From Phycisphaerae bacterium (GTDB lineage Bacteria > Planctomycetota > Phycisphaerae > UBA1845): 56,221 bases of DNA. Numbering within the stretch: the first letter of the stretch is position 1; every line of letters starts with the position of its first letter. The notes beneath the pieces are model-generated. The model was not told the origin of the DNA and did not search any database. It was given only the letters and a program-made list of their open reading frames with translations. Below, piece by piece: positions 18,098 to 26,791 of the stretch. The position numbers and the translations under genes are program-made. The DNA is taken from assembly GCA_029260115.1 (NCBI GenBank), contig JAJDDW010000103.1, forward strand, positions 1-56,221, read 5' to 3'.

Positions 18098-19915
18098 ATG
18101 GTGAAGTACAATCGAATTTCTGTGTTCATGTTGGTGGGTGTATTTTGTGTGTCCCCGATCGCGCAGGGTGATGTGGCCTATGACAATACGCTGACCCGGG
18201 TAGCGATCAATCACGGGCTAGGGTTGGATGAAGGTGGAGACCAAGTAACCCTGGACGGGGCGTGTCGCGTGGTGACCGGCTTGGAGCTCGGTTTCCCAGC
18301 TGGCGCGGGGTCGTCTGATCTGGTCGTGCGCATTTACGCGAACGACGGTCCGTCTGCGGCAGTCAATCTCATTTGTGGCGGAGTAGGTGATCCTCGATCA
18401 GTAGCTACGCCTGGTACGCTTCTTTTCGATAGTGGGACAATCACTGTACCGACCGTCGCGGGGTTCAACACGTTCATGGTCAACGTGCCAGATATTACCG
18501 TACCAGATTCCATTACTTGGACGATGCAAAAAGTAGACGGTGTAGCCCTCACGCTTTTTCGCTATGATCCACCTACCGTTGGTAGCAGTGATGATTACTT
18601 TTTTCAACGCACTGGAACCACATGGATCGCTAAAGATTGCGATTTTGCCGAAGGTGGCATTGCCGACAGTTTCTATGGCAAAGTTATTGTGAGCGATGGC
18701 GGTGCATTAAATATTGAATGTCCAGCGGATGTTGTTCTGAATTGTGGTGACGATTCTAGTCCACAAGCTACCGGCAACGCGGTAAGTACAGGATGCACAG
18801 AAGGTACGATCAGCTCTACCGATAGTAGTACACTTGCCTGCGGTAACACCGAAACGATCACCCGTCTTTGGAATATTGATGATGGTGCCGGTGGTTCTAC
18901 CTCATGTACGCAAACCATAACAATTGCGGATTCAGCAGCGCCGAGCTTGGCGAACGTTCCCGTAGATGAGAGTGTAGAGTGCGATGCCATTCCCGATGTT
19001 GCACCAGTCACTGCCACAGATGATTGCGATGCAAGTCCAGTGGTTTCATTTAGCGAAACCCAAATTAGCGGTAGCTGCCCCAACAGCTTTTTGTTAATGC
19101 GCACATGGACCGCAGAGGATGCATGCGGGAATAGCGTGTCTACTGATCAGGTCATCGGAGTGGCCGACACAACACCACCAACTATCATCTGTCCTGCGGA
19201 CGCGCTTAGTCTTGAATGTCCCAGCGATACAAGTATTTCTGCTCACGGATCTGCCACTGCAACGGATGCCTGTGGCAGCACAACCCTGACATCTGCGGAT
19301 GTTAGTGTTCCTGGCCTCGGCGGTAGCGAGGTTATCACGCGCACTTGGACAGCCACTGATGCCTGCGGTCAATCATCAAACTGCGATCAGGTTATTGAGG
19401 TGGTGGACACCTTAGCGCCATCAGTGAGCTGCTCAGTCGTGACTGATACATTATGGTCACCGAATCACGAACTAACCAATGTCGAACTATCGGTCACAGT
19501 AACAGATCAATGCGACACAAGTGAGATTGGCACTGTCACCTTGGAAGTCTGGAGCGACGAGACAGAAATTCCAGATACCGGCGATGGAACTGGTCGATTC
19601 GCACCAGACGCGAAAGACTTCGACATGGGTTTGAGGCTGCGTAACGAACGTCGAGCGAAAGAAGAAGGCCGTGTTTATTTGATTGTCGCTCGCGTCGAAG
19701 ACAATTCAGGTAACGTTGGATTTGGCACATGTTCTGTTGTCGTTCCACACGATCAAACTACCGAAAGTGCGAATGATGTAGCCGCTGAAGCTGCCAATGC
19801 AGCGGCAACATTTGCGAACACGCCGGGTAATACAATTGCAGAAAAAATTGCTGGCCTAGTGAATTTAGGTTGGACTCAGCATGGGATCAGCGGCGAACTT
19901 GGCAATAAACAATAA
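18098..19915 (+). CDS. Secreted protein with tandem cysteine-rich HYR-like domains
   Basis: This is an exported, probably surface or extracellular protein of 605 residues. The ATG at 18098 has GGAGG 9 bases upstream and opens a clear signal peptide (MVKYNRISVFMLVGVFCVSP, cleavage near AQG-DVA). Residues about 20-205 form a beta-rich domain of unknown family. Three to four HYR/Ig-like repeats of about 80 residues follow, each with paired cysteines and recurring phrases such as IECPADVVLNC, ATDDCDASP, RTWTAEDACGN and RTWTATDACGQ. Such repeats serve as stalk or adhesion modules in secreted proteins of Planctomycetes and Bacteroidetes. No PEP-CTERM or LPXTG sorting signal is seen. The end is Ala-rich and possibly helical. 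An intrinsic terminator follows. Confidence 0.82.
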   Translation: MVKYNRISVFMLVGVFCVSPIAQGDVAYDNTLTRVAINHGLGLDEGGDQVTLDGACRVVTGLELGFPAGAGSSDLVVRIYANDGPSAAVNLICGGVGDPRSVATPGTLLFDSGTITVPTVAGFNTFMVNVPDITVPDSITWTMQKVDGVALTLFRYDPPTVGSSDDYFFQRTGTTWIAKDCDFAEGGIADSFYGKVIVSDGGALNIECPADVVLNCGDDSSPQATGNAVSTGCTEGTISSTDSSTLACGNTETITRLWNIDDGAGGSTSCTQTITIADSAAPSLANVPVDESVECDAIPDVAPVTATDDCDASPVVSFSETQISGSCPNSFLLMRTWTAEDACGNSVSTDQVIGVADTTPPTIICPADALSLECPSDTSISAHGSATATDACGSTTLTSADVSVPGLGGSEVITRTWTATDACGQSSNCDQVIEVVDTLAPSVSCSVVTDTLWSPNHELTNVELSVTVTDQCDTSEIGTVTLEVWSDETEIPDTGDGTGRFAPDAKDFDMGLRLRNERRAKEEGRVYLIVARVEDNSGNVGFGTCSVVVPHDQTTESANDVAAEAANAAATFANTPGNTIAEKIAGLVNLGWTQHGISGELGNKQ

Positions 19916-20031
19916 GCTGTCATCTACAATCTGTGTATAGTTATCCTGATGGATGTGTGGCTAGACACAGAGATCGTGACGACTTGACAAGATCGCAGGA
20001 ACTAGATTCTATCTATAGTTTACGATGAGCT

Positions 20032-20070
20032 GTGGGCTGGCGGGTTAATTCGCCAGCCCACGTTTTATTT
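20032..20070 (+). terminator. Rho-independent terminator of the HYR-like gene
   Basis: A perfect 11-bp stem (20032-20042 with 20051-20061, arm GTGGGCTGGCG) encloses the 8-base loop ggttaatt and is followed by gTTTTaTTT. It lies about 115 bases after the stop codon and separates this gene from the convergent pilin operon. Confidence 0.9.
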
Positions 20071-20174
20071 ATCAATGACCATCACGATTTTCGGACCAAG
20101 AATCTCTGGTTAACATCACAACATGAATTTACTTGAGTCATTGATAGAGCTAAGCCGTCGGGACACTCAATCGG

Positions 20175-20648
20175 TTAGTCAACGATTTGCGTCCATGAAC
20201 CGGGTACTTCGGTCATCGCGCCACTGGTGTCCTGCAACTTCATTTGCAGTTTGTATACTGCGAGCCCTTTTGTCGCGGTGGCGGTCAACACTACGAAGTT
20301 GTTGGGGGCCAAAGCGATGTTGTCGTCTTCGGGATCGGTGACTACTAACGTAAACTTACCATCACCAATAATTTGATCTGTCACCCAGGCTCCGGTCGCG
20401 GGGCGTGAACTGCGCCAGGCCGTATCGCTGCGCATCCAGTAATAACCCATCTCGATGGCAGACTGGGCATAAGCCCGCGCTAACATAAAATCGCTCCCCG
20501 ATTGCATAGAGCGTCGCTCTACGCGCACGGCTAATAACGCAGCTAGGCCAATGACCATCACTGTAAGCGAACTACCCATGACCAAAATGTAGACTACGCC
20601 CTTTCTACGCGTGTTTATATAACTTCTTTTTTTACGTTTTGTTATCAT
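20175..20648 (-). CDS. Minor pilin/PilX-like membrane-anchored protein
   Basis: This is the last gene of the leftward pilus/secretion cluster. It is a 157-residue protein with a strongly basic N-terminus (MITKRKKRSYINTRRKG) followed by one hydrophobic helix (VVYILVMGSSLTVMVIGLAA), then a soluble domain with the helix SGSDFMLARAYAQSAIEMGY. Such alignment of short basic leader, G, helix and Ala-rich amphipathic segment is seen in PilX/GspK-like minor pilins, whose helix often lacks the canonical FxxxE. It may sit at the tip of the pseudopilus. The family assignment is by architecture and position only. Confidence 0.6.
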   Translation of the reverse strand: MITKRKKRSYINTRRKGVVYILVMGSSLTVMVIGLAALLAVRVERRSMQSGSDFMLARAYAQSAIEMGYYWMRSDTAWRSSRPATGAWVTDQIIGDGKFTLVVTDPEDDNIALAPNNFVVLTATATKGLAVYKLQMKLQDTSGAMTEVPGSWTQIVD

Positions 20649-20706
20649 TTGTATGTCTTATTGCCTTTCATGTCCGCGCGAGCTGTAGCATGCGGCTCGA
20701 ATTCAT

Positions 20707-21867
20707 CTACGGCGTATCCAAACCGGCGGCCCAGGCTACGGAGCGCTGCATAATCGTTTGTCCATTAGCATTGAGGGCGTTGAAATCGAATGCTGGTTGC
20801 CCCCAAGGTAGCATGACGCGACGCCCTGGGGCTGGTGACCCATCCCATAAGATGTCACCCGCATTAAAATATGCTAATGATAGATGAGTAGTCACGCCGG
20901 TCACAAGGGTATAACCAAGTGGATTCACGCCAGCTGCAACATTCGTTGTGAGCGTAGCGACGGGCTGAGACGTAGTAAAAATAGTCCGCCACCCTGGGGT
21001 GAATTCTGAAGTGATATAATGCGATACCACATCGAGACGAATGTCTGGTTGATCCGTGAGGTCAACTCTGTCTCCAAAACCTAACCCGGCGTGTAATGAC
21101 GGATGTTCATTGATGATACCTATTGTAGTGGTGGAGATATCGGCAAACATCATAGATGGATCTACTTCCGAGGAAACGTAAATAGCGGCGACATCTGCCG
21201 ATTGTTGATCGAAGTAAGATTGAAGCGAAGAGTCGTCAATTGTGACTACCTCATACCCCCAGGATTCCAAAAGGGCTATTCGCGCAAGCTCGGTCGTTGT
21301 CGCGGTGATAATAGTCAAACCTTTGATTAAGTATAAAATTTTAGGCGACGGCGCATCAGGCGGGCCAGGCGTGCGAATACCTACGAAGCTGGCAAACTCA
21401 CTCGTTTTATAATTCACATTCACAGTGATTCGTTTTACATCCGTGGCTGTTGCAGATGTCGTCGTCAGATCATCTTGTTTGACCCAGTCGACTTCAACGT
21501 AACGCGACCAGTCGGCCATGACCAAAAGCGGATCGCCATTCTTTTTTTCCAGCGTAGCCCTATTCCAATTCCGGTAGTCATCGACGTCGTCGAAGTCCAA
21601 TCGGTTCGTACTGCTTTCAGATGGTTCTAGGCCAAAGGTGGGCGTTTGATCCGGGTCTTCATAGGGTAGGGCCATGATCTCTGATAGCAGGGCCTGGCCA
21701 ATGCCATGAGCTATAGCTTTCCTGCTGACTTGTGAACGACCTATAGTTGTCGCACTGACCGTGTTAAGCGCCGCGACCGTGAGGCTGCCCACGATGACTA
21801 TGGAGATCAGACTTTCCGCCAAGCTAAATCCTGTGCGACGCATCCATAAGTGTCGAGATGATGTCAT
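20707..21867 (-). CDS. Prepilin-type protein fused to a Rossmann/ThuA-like domain
   Basis: This is a 386-residue pilin-like protein. The ATG at 21867 is 9 bases after the preceding stop. The leader ends in RRTG and is followed by the class III signal helix FSLAESLISIVIVGSLTVAA, with the conserved Glu at +5. Residues to about 150 resemble a GspI/PilV-type pseudopilin. From about residue 175 (KILYLIKG) a separate alpha/beta domain follows, with IALLESWGYEVVTIDDSSL and ADVAAIYVSSEVDP, and ends with QRSVAWAAG. It resembles the GATase/ThuA-like modules found in planctomycete secreted proteins. A pilin carrying such a cargo domain is unusual. The enclosed domain has no obvious catalytic Cys. Confidence 0.72.
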   Translation of the reverse strand: MTSSRHLWMRRTGFSLAESLISIVIVGSLTVAALNTVSATTIGRSQVSRKAIAHGIGQALLSEIMALPYEDPDQTPTFGLEPSESSTNRLDFDDVDDYRNWNRATLEKKNGDPLLVMADWSRYVEVDWVKQDDLTTTSATATDVKRITVNVNYKTSEFASFVGIRTPGPPDAPSPKILYLIKGLTIITATTTELARIALLESWGYEVVTIDDSSLQSYFDQQSADVAAIYVSSEVDPSMMFADISTTTIGIINEHPSLHAGLGFGDRVDLTDQPDIRLDVVSHYITSEFTPGWRTIFTTSQPVATLTTNVAAGVNPLGYTLVTGVTTHLSLAYFNAGDILWDGSPAPGRRVMLPWGQPAFDFNALNANGQTIMQRSVAWAAGLDTP

Positions 21868-21875
21868 GGCTAAGC

Positions 21876-22985
21876 TCACTGAACAGTAACATCCGGATGA
21901 TTGAGTACATTGGCACACGTAGTATGTGTCTGTCCTGTGCTAGACTCCACTTGAATCTCTATTGATACAGTATTAAGTTTAGATGTAGCCGCTGGCTGTC
22001 CAACAGTATTATCGATCCTCGCGGTACCATATACATATAACCCGGTCATCGTCTGGTTGATCGCCTGCACCCAAGTCCCGCCAGCATTATTCGACGTGAA
22101 TAGTTTTACATTGGTCCGAGCGACGGATGGCTGTTGATGTAAAATAATACTAGAAACTGCGTCTAAACCTAAAACCGGAGTAAGGGTGACACATATACCT
22201 TGTGTAGGGCTTAGCCACGGAGACAAAGCATAATCGATTCTTACGGCAGTCCAGGAACTATTTAGTGTAGTTTCTAGCAGGACGCCCCCTTCGATAGTCG
22301 ACCCGCTCGGTATTCCATTACCACTGTCATTTCGTAGCTCGACATTGGTTATGCCGGTTAAGCCACTGAGCAATCCGGATTTCTTAGCCCGAAAATTTAC
22401 TTGATCAAGCTTCCACTGGGTTGTGTTTGCCGGCAACAAAGCTGGGTCAGGAACAATAAATTGCGATAGCTGTGTTTTGTCAGTAATGTCATAGGAGAGT
22501 TCAGCAGCCTTATTGTCAATATCGATGCTCGTAAAAAGTGTAAATGGCTGATCGGTCGTATTCAGTATGCCTCCGCCTATCTGAGCAGCGACATCGAAGG
22601 CCATTTCAAATTTATCTACGTTTTCTAATAGCGTGACGGCAGGCATCAAATTGTATTTTCTCTGCAAAGGATCACCCGATACGCCGGACCATTCGTAACG
22701 AATAATCTCTGCCAAACTATCTGAATCTCGATCGGCTACGGTGAATTCTATGGCGTTCATGGAAGCTAGCGTAAATGATTGGGCGACCGATATTTCGCTG
22801 GACATTTTTTCAAGTATTTTGTGACTCGCGATCGCTTGAGAAAGCTTATTTTTTGAGCTAGGCAATGCGCGACTGGCGAGCACCATGGAAGAGCCGATCC
22901 CCGTTAATACGAGAGATGCGATCGACATGCTCACGACTAGCTCGAGCAACGTTGCGCCGCGATGTCTAGGTTTATGCAAATTCAT
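21876..22985 (-). CDS. Prepilin-type protein, GspJ/PilW-like
   Basis: This is a large minor pseudopilin of about 369 residues. The leader MNLHKPRHRG is followed by the helix ATLLELVVSMSIASLVLTGI, with Glu at +5, which a prepilin peptidase would cleave and N-methylate. The remainder is a beta-rich soluble domain (IEFTVADRDSDSLAEIIRYE), as in PilW/GspJ. A GTG at 23018 that overlaps the previous stop would lengthen the leader; the ATG at 22985 gives the more usual length. It lies between the GspH-like and the fused pilin genes and is probably part of the tip complex. Confidence 0.75.
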   Translation of the reverse strand: MNLHKPRHRGATLLELVVSMSIASLVLTGIGSSMVLASRALPSSKNKLSQAIASHKILEKMSSEISVAQSFTLASMNAIEFTVADRDSDSLAEIIRYEWSGVSGDPLQRKYNLMPAVTLLENVDKFEMAFDVAAQIGGGILNTTDQPFTLFTSIDIDNKAAELSYDITDKTQLSQFIVPDPALLPANTTQWKLDQVNFRAKKSGLLSGLTGITNVELRNDSGNGIPSGSTIEGGVLLETTLNSSWTAVRIDYALSPWLSPTQGICVTLTPVLGLDAVSSIILHQQPSVARTNVKLFTSNNAGGTWVQAINQTMTGLYVYGTARIDNTVGQPAATSKLNTVSIEIQVESSTGQTHTTCANVLNHPDVTVQ

Positions 22986-23014
22986 GTGCGTAAGTCCGAT
23001 TTCTTGAAGCAATA

Positions 23015-23545
23015 TCACTCTAGCGTAATGGGATCAGGATCGGGAATGGGAATAGGAATAGGAATGGGAACGGGAATGGCGACCCTAAAGATACTGTCGC
23101 CAACCATGATTTTCGTTGCCAGATTGCCTACTTGAATATCGATCCATCCGCTAGTCACGATGTCGCCATATCCGTCGTACCTGAGTCTAGCTACACCTCC
23201 AAAATCCGCAGCAATAATTTTTGCCTGGTACGGCTCGTCAGACAAATCCACTGTATAGATATTGCCCGGATGGTCTAGATCTTCTATAGCATTGATGCGA
23301 TAGGTATGCGTTACTAGATCAAACCATACCGTGATTGACGTGCTGGAAATACGGGCACGATCACTCACGCGATTAAGGTCGGTAACCACTCGCCTGACCG
23401 CCCCTTCAAGACGCTGCCGTGCGGAGGCCTGAGCATATCTGGGCACGGCCACGGCGGATAGCATGCCGATGATGATTAGGACAACGAGCATTTCCGCTAA
23501 AGAAAACGCATTTCGCCGGGATGATAAGCGCGAACTTCGGGTCAT
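23015..23545 (-). CDS. Prepilin-type protein, GspH/FimT-like, with Pro-Ile tail
   Basis: This is a minor pseudopilin of 176 residues from the ATG at 23545. The leader ends in SSRRNA, and the helix FSLAEMLVVLIIIGMLSAVA continues into VPRYAQASARQRLEGAVRRV, the GspH/FimT pattern. The soluble part has beta-strand features (ITVWFDLVTHTYRINAIED). The C-terminus runs into a Pro-Ile repeat (VPIPIPIPIPDPDP) encoded by a hexanucleotide microsatellite, which is not typical of the family. The stop overlaps a possible GTG of the next gene. Confidence 0.78.
   Translation of the reverse strand: MTRSSRLSSRRNAFSLAEMLVVLIIIGMLSAVAVPRYAQASARQRLEGAVRRVVTDLNRVSDRARISSTSITVWFDLVTHTYRINAIEDLDHPGNIYTVDLSDEPYQAKIIAADFGGVARLRYDGYGDIVTSGWIDIQVGNLATKIMVGDSIFRVAIPVPIPIPIPIPDPDPITLE
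23031..23079. repeat. Hexanucleotide microsatellite encoding Pro-Ile
   Basis: About eight imperfect six-base units (GGAATA, GGAATG, GGGAAC and similar on the + strand) run through the 3' end of the GspH-like gene. Read leftward, they encode alternating Pro and Ile/Val/Asp. Unit number could vary by slippage without a frameshift. Confidence 0.75.
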
Positions 23546-23607
23546 GGATGCCACTGAAATGTCATATATATGATTCGATATCATATGAAGTATCAATCGT
23601 AACCGTG

Positions 23608-24189
23608 CTATCTAAGCATGATATCTATTTTTATCGTATCCAAAATGCCCACTTCGTTTAGCTCGGCTGTAGTTGTGGAGATATAGAACGCGCCGTCTGC
23701 TAACACGGCTACCCAACCTACAGATCCTTTGGCGGGGTCCGCGACGGCTTTGGTTGCCTTGACCACGACATTGCTTAAATTATTAAGTGGATTAGTAGGA
23801 AACGGTGGCCGCAAGTACGGGCCGTAGATAAATATTGAAGTGCCTACATCATTGGTTGCACCCGTCTCACTGGAATACTCCATGAGCTGCTTGATAAATT
23901 GGGTATTATCAGGCGTAGTGGTCCCCGGCCTATAACCAGGATATTTTCCATGCTCAGCATAATACACATCAACGGCTTTACGAACATTTGCCAACGTAGC
24001 CATGAGTGCCTCTGATTTGGCACCTCTAGCCGCGGTAGAGATTCTCGGAACAGCTATGGCGGATATAATCCCGATGATGACCACTACAATCACTAACTCG
24101 ACTAGACTAAACGCCCGTTGGCCCTTGCGCCTCCCCCCTGGATCGGGCTGGTTCATCACTGACCAAGATGTCCGCGCAAAATCTCGCAT
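23608..24189 (-). CDS. Prepilin-type protein, PilA/GspG-like (second copy)
   Basis: This is a major-type pilin of 193 residues. The leader ends in KGQRA and the helix FSLVELVIVVVIIGIISAIA continues into VPRISTAARGAKSEALMATL, followed by VYYAEHGKYPG, the GspG/PilA layout. FIYGPYLRPPFPTNPL is shared in pattern with the next gene (YGPYLRSGFPPAP), so the two are paralogues from a tandem duplication. GAGAAAG precedes the ATG at 24189. It lies 192 bases after the first pilin gene, with a hairpin between them. Confidence 0.85.
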   Translation of the reverse strand: MRDFARTSWSVMNQPDPGGRRKGQRAFSLVELVIVVVIIGIISAIAVPRISTAARGAKSEALMATLANVRKAVDVYYAEHGKYPGYRPGTTTPDNTQFIKQLMEYSSETGATNDVGTSIFIYGPYLRPPFPTNPLNNLSNVVVKATKAVADPAKGSVGWVAVLADGAFYISTTTAELNEVGILDTIKIDIMLR

Positions 24190-24334
24190 GACTTTCTCGT
24201 ATTCTCAAAAAACATGGCCGCGTGGTCGCCTCGAAAGACGTTACCATGCGGCCAAATGGACTAATCGCCCGTTATAGAATCATCCTACCGACCTATCAGA
24301 TTCTCAACTCTTTGCACCTAGTAGCCGGCGCAGT

Positions 24335-24358
24335 GTTACGTGAACACGGCTTCGTAAC
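24335..24358 (-). terminator. Hairpin behind the first pilin gene, possible attenuator
   Basis: GTTACG (24335-24340) and CGTAAC (24353-24358) can pair, and a nested GTGTT/AACAC arrangement overlaps them. It lies 24-47 bases after the stop of the first pilin gene on the leftward transcript. No U-run follows, so partial termination or mRNA stabilisation is more likely than a full stop. Confidence 0.3.
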
Positions 24359-24381
24359 ATTGAGCCAGGTAGATCTGACAA

Positions 24382-24873
24382 CTAGTAAGCGCTATAGTCG
24401 ATCGTATTCTCGTCTGCCAACAACGAGTTTATTACGATTGCACCTTTATCCGTGCTATAAATCCATCCTTCACCAGTAGCTACGGAAGCGGCGTCTGGCG
24501 TGGGAGTACCAGTCGTTATGATGATATCTTGGCTACCCTTGTTTTCGCCGACAGGTGCTGGTGGGAACCCAGATCGCAAATACGGTCCGTAATCTGTGCC
24601 AGCGGCACCTGCGAAGTCAGTTGTTTCTACCAATTTCAATTCGATGGCTGCCTGGGTAGCACCGGCCGGGAATACGCCGCCATGCTCGGCGGCATACATA
24701 TCGATGGCATTACGCAAACCAGCAAGGCTAGCTCGTAGCGCTGCGTCGCCTGCTCCTTTGGCACCACGGCTAATACGTGGTACTGCCACTGCGGCGATAA
24801 CGCCAATGATGACAACCACAATCACCAACTCGACTAAACTAAAGCCGCCAACTCTCTTTGTACTTTTCATCAT
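24382..24873 (-). CDS. Prepilin-type protein, PilA/GspG-like (first copy)
   Basis: This is the likely major pilin or pseudopilin, 163 residues from the ATG at 24873. The leader MMKSTKRVGG is cleaved before FSLVELVIVVVIIGVIAAVA, with Glu at +5, then VPRISRGAKGAGDAALRASL and MYAAEHGGVFPAG. The soluble part is short and rich in Ala, Gly and Thr, as in GspG-like proteins. Its helix is nearly identical to that of the second copy downstream. It is the first of the pilin genes in transcription order, 152 bases after the PilP-like gene, and that gap could hold its own promoter. Confidence 0.86.
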   Translation of the reverse strand: MMKSTKRVGGFSLVELVIVVVIIGVIAAVAVPRISRGAKGAGDAALRASLAGLRNAIDMYAAEHGGVFPAGATQAAIELKLVETTDFAGAAGTDYGPYLRSGFPPAPVGENKGSQDIIITTGTPTPDAASVATGEGWIYSTDKGAIVINSLLADENTIDYSAY

Positions 24874-25025
24874 TATTTTCTCGCCTGCAGAAGACTCAAT
24901 TCGTTCACAAAATTCAACAATACAAACTATTTTCAAATCGTAGCTTATTACCCTGCTTACAGTCTACGAAATAAGACCGCCCACAAGCAACCCAAGTCAT
25001 CTATCGTCTGCGCGCTGACACAGGT

Positions 25026-25580
25026 TTAGTTTTGCAGCAAAGATGAAACGCTTATCACACGTAGTGTCGCGCTCCCGTCAGTACATTCAAAACGAGCGAT
25101 ATTATCTGTTAACTCACTTAACTTACAGCCATCCCATGTTTGCCCGAGTTGCACCCAGCTTCCATTGATGATAGCTACGTGAAATTTCGGACTCAGCATG
25201 ACGGCGTCGAGCGTATGAGTAGATTCAAACGTCAGATAATCAGTTTTATCCGAAGGTTTTTTTGTTCCATTTTTTATATCAGACGCTTCGCCATCTTGGG
25301 CGGATGCCGCGGATCGGTGCCGAAGCGATGGCGGCGTAAAAAAATCAACAAACTCCTCTGTCCCTGTAGCCTCCACAAGGCGTGGGAACGGTAGTTCTGG
25401 AATAGAATCGATAATGGCTGCATCTGCAGCGTCCAAACCGGCGCCGACGGCAGGAGTTTTCGTTGTTGTGACAGCTTGCGCTACCTCTGGCGCATAGCCT
25501 ACAGCAAAGCGGTCGATAATCATGACGACTACGCCGCATATGACGATTGCAATATAGAGACGCTTTTTTTGTGGCGTCAT
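25026..25580 (-). CDS. PilP/GspB-like inner-membrane assembly protein
   Basis: This is a 184-residue protein with one N-terminal membrane helix (LYIAIVICGVVVMIIDRFAV), a Pro/Ala/Ser-rich linker, and a small C-terminal beta domain with VAIINGSWVQLGQTWDGCKL and SATLRVISV. The motif V-A-I-I-N-G-x-x-V-x-x-G resembles the beta-domain of PilP/GspB/GspC, which link the inner-membrane platform to the secretin. Its start overlaps the PilO-like stop by 4 bases. No secretin gene occurs in this window. The assignment rests on position plus weak sequence features. Confidence 0.6.
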   Translation of the reverse strand: MTPQKKRLYIAIVICGVVVMIIDRFAVGYAPEVAQAVTTTKTPAVGAGLDAADAAIIDSIPELPFPRLVEATGTEEFVDFFTPPSLRHRSAASAQDGEASDIKNGTKKPSDKTDYLTFESTHTLDAVMLSPKFHVAIINGSWVQLGQTWDGCKLSELTDNIARFECTDGSATLRVISVSSLLQN

Positions 25581-26179
25581 GATGAACCATCCTTTGGTAG
25601 ATCACCGTCCGATGATCGAGATGAAAACATGCTGATTGTAAATTTCGCGCTGTGATCGCGGGATGATGGATCCGCCCCTCCGCCTTGAGCCAAGGAAAAA
25701 AAACCGACATCCGCCCAATAGGTGCTCCGCTCAATGGCATCAAAAAAAGTAAGAATAGCCTGCAAAGAACCTGATATTTCAAATTGTGAACGCGCTTCTA
25801 CCAAGCCGGGATATTCAGCCGCTACCATCGGAATCTGGCTTTGTATGGTGACACCTGCCTCCGTCGCCAATAAGGTCAAGTCCTGGAAATAACTGCCCGT
25901 CGGGAATTGGCTTGGTAAAGTTCCCCGATCTATCAAATCAGTTGTTTGCTGTAGGATCGCAGCTTGTTGTGAAGCATTAGCCACTTGCAACGTCGCTAGC
26001 GTTTGTCGTGCGCTGCTTAATGCCTTTCTCTTATCCGTCAACTCTTGACCAGAGCGATCAATGTAATTCACTAACAGCCATAGCGCAGAACAGGCTAGTG
26101 CAGCCACGACCGCACCACATGACAGGTCCACGCCCCAAACCGACCACCGCCCATAATGACTAACCTTTACCACTCGCAT
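25577..26179 (-). CDS. pilO: PilO-like inner-membrane platform protein
   Basis: This bitopic inner-membrane protein of 200 residues has a transmembrane helix (about 20-42: CGAVVAALACSALWLLVNYI) and a coiled-coil (about 45-85: KRKALSSARQTLATLQVANA). A ferredoxin-like domain follows with FQDLTLLATEAGVTIQSQIP and FEISGSLQAILTFFDAIERS, the PilO pattern. It would pair with the PilN-like protein to form the ring that links PilM to the secretin. It overlaps pilN by 13 bases and the PilP-like gene by 4, so translation is coupled. Confidence 0.75.
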   Translation of the reverse strand: MRVVKVSHYGRWSVWGVDLSCGAVVAALACSALWLLVNYIDRSGQELTDKRKALSSARQTLATLQVANASQQAAILQQTTDLIDRGTLPSQFPTGSYFQDLTLLATEAGVTIQSQIPMVAAEYPGLVEARSQFEISGSLQAILTFFDAIERSTYWADVGFFSLAQGGGADPSSRDHSAKFTISMFSSRSSDGDLPKDGSS

Positions 26180-26787
26180 ATCACCTCAAACCGAAAATAG
26201 GAACCGTCATGCACATCTTGACGGCGCGATTGGGTTAAAGACACAGATTCAAACACGCCGGATGTTGTTAACCGTCGAACTAAATCATTCGGCTCACCCG
26301 GTTTCGCAGTGTATCCCAACAGCCTCATCTTTCTAGCCGCATCAATGGTGACTAATTCGGCATCCTTGTTAGCATCTTTAGTTTTAATCGTTGATGACTT
26401 CGTGGTGCGAAGCTTAGACGGCACTGTGGGATCAGTGCTAATTGATGTTAACCATGCTGACTTCGGCAGGCATTGCGTGACGATCGCGATAATTCGTGTC
26501 CAAGCGCGCTTCCCGCGCAACGAGTCCGCGCGTTCCATCTGCTCCCGAAGCTGTACACTTTTTTCCTGGGCAACTTTTAATTCCGCTTGAGACGTCGCTA
26601 CCTGACTAAGAAGTTGCGTCGTTAGAACCTGAACATCACTGGCGTCAGCGCGTTGACTAAGTGTTAGCCACAGCATCACCAAAACGCAGGTGAACGCCGC
26701 AGCCATAGGCACAAGCCATCGATGCAAACGACTGCGGCGCTGCTGCCTGTCCAAAATATATGCTGGAATTAGATTAATTCGAGCCAT
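26167..26787 (-). CDS. pilN: PilN-like inner-membrane platform protein
   Basis: This is a 206-residue bitopic protein. The ATG at 26787 begins MARINLIPAYILDRQQRRSR; the INLIP motif is the conserved PilN segment that binds PilM in the cytoplasm. A transmembrane helix (about 30-50) and a coiled-coil (QVATSQAELKVAQEKSVQLR) lead to a periplasmic domain. The domain is interrupted by a Lys/Thr-rich insert (STIKTKDANKDAE). It starts 4 bases after the pilM stop. Confidence 0.82.
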   Translation of the reverse strand: MARINLIPAYILDRQQRRSRLHRWLVPMAAAFTCVLVMLWLTLSQRADASDVQVLTTQLLSQVATSQAELKVAQEKSVQLREQMERADSLRGKRAWTRIIAIVTQCLPKSAWLTSISTDPTVPSKLRTTKSSTIKTKDANKDAELVTIDAARKMRLLGYTAKPGEPNDLVRRLTTSGVFESVSLTQSRRQDVHDGSYFRFEVICEW

Positions 26788-26791
26788 ACAC

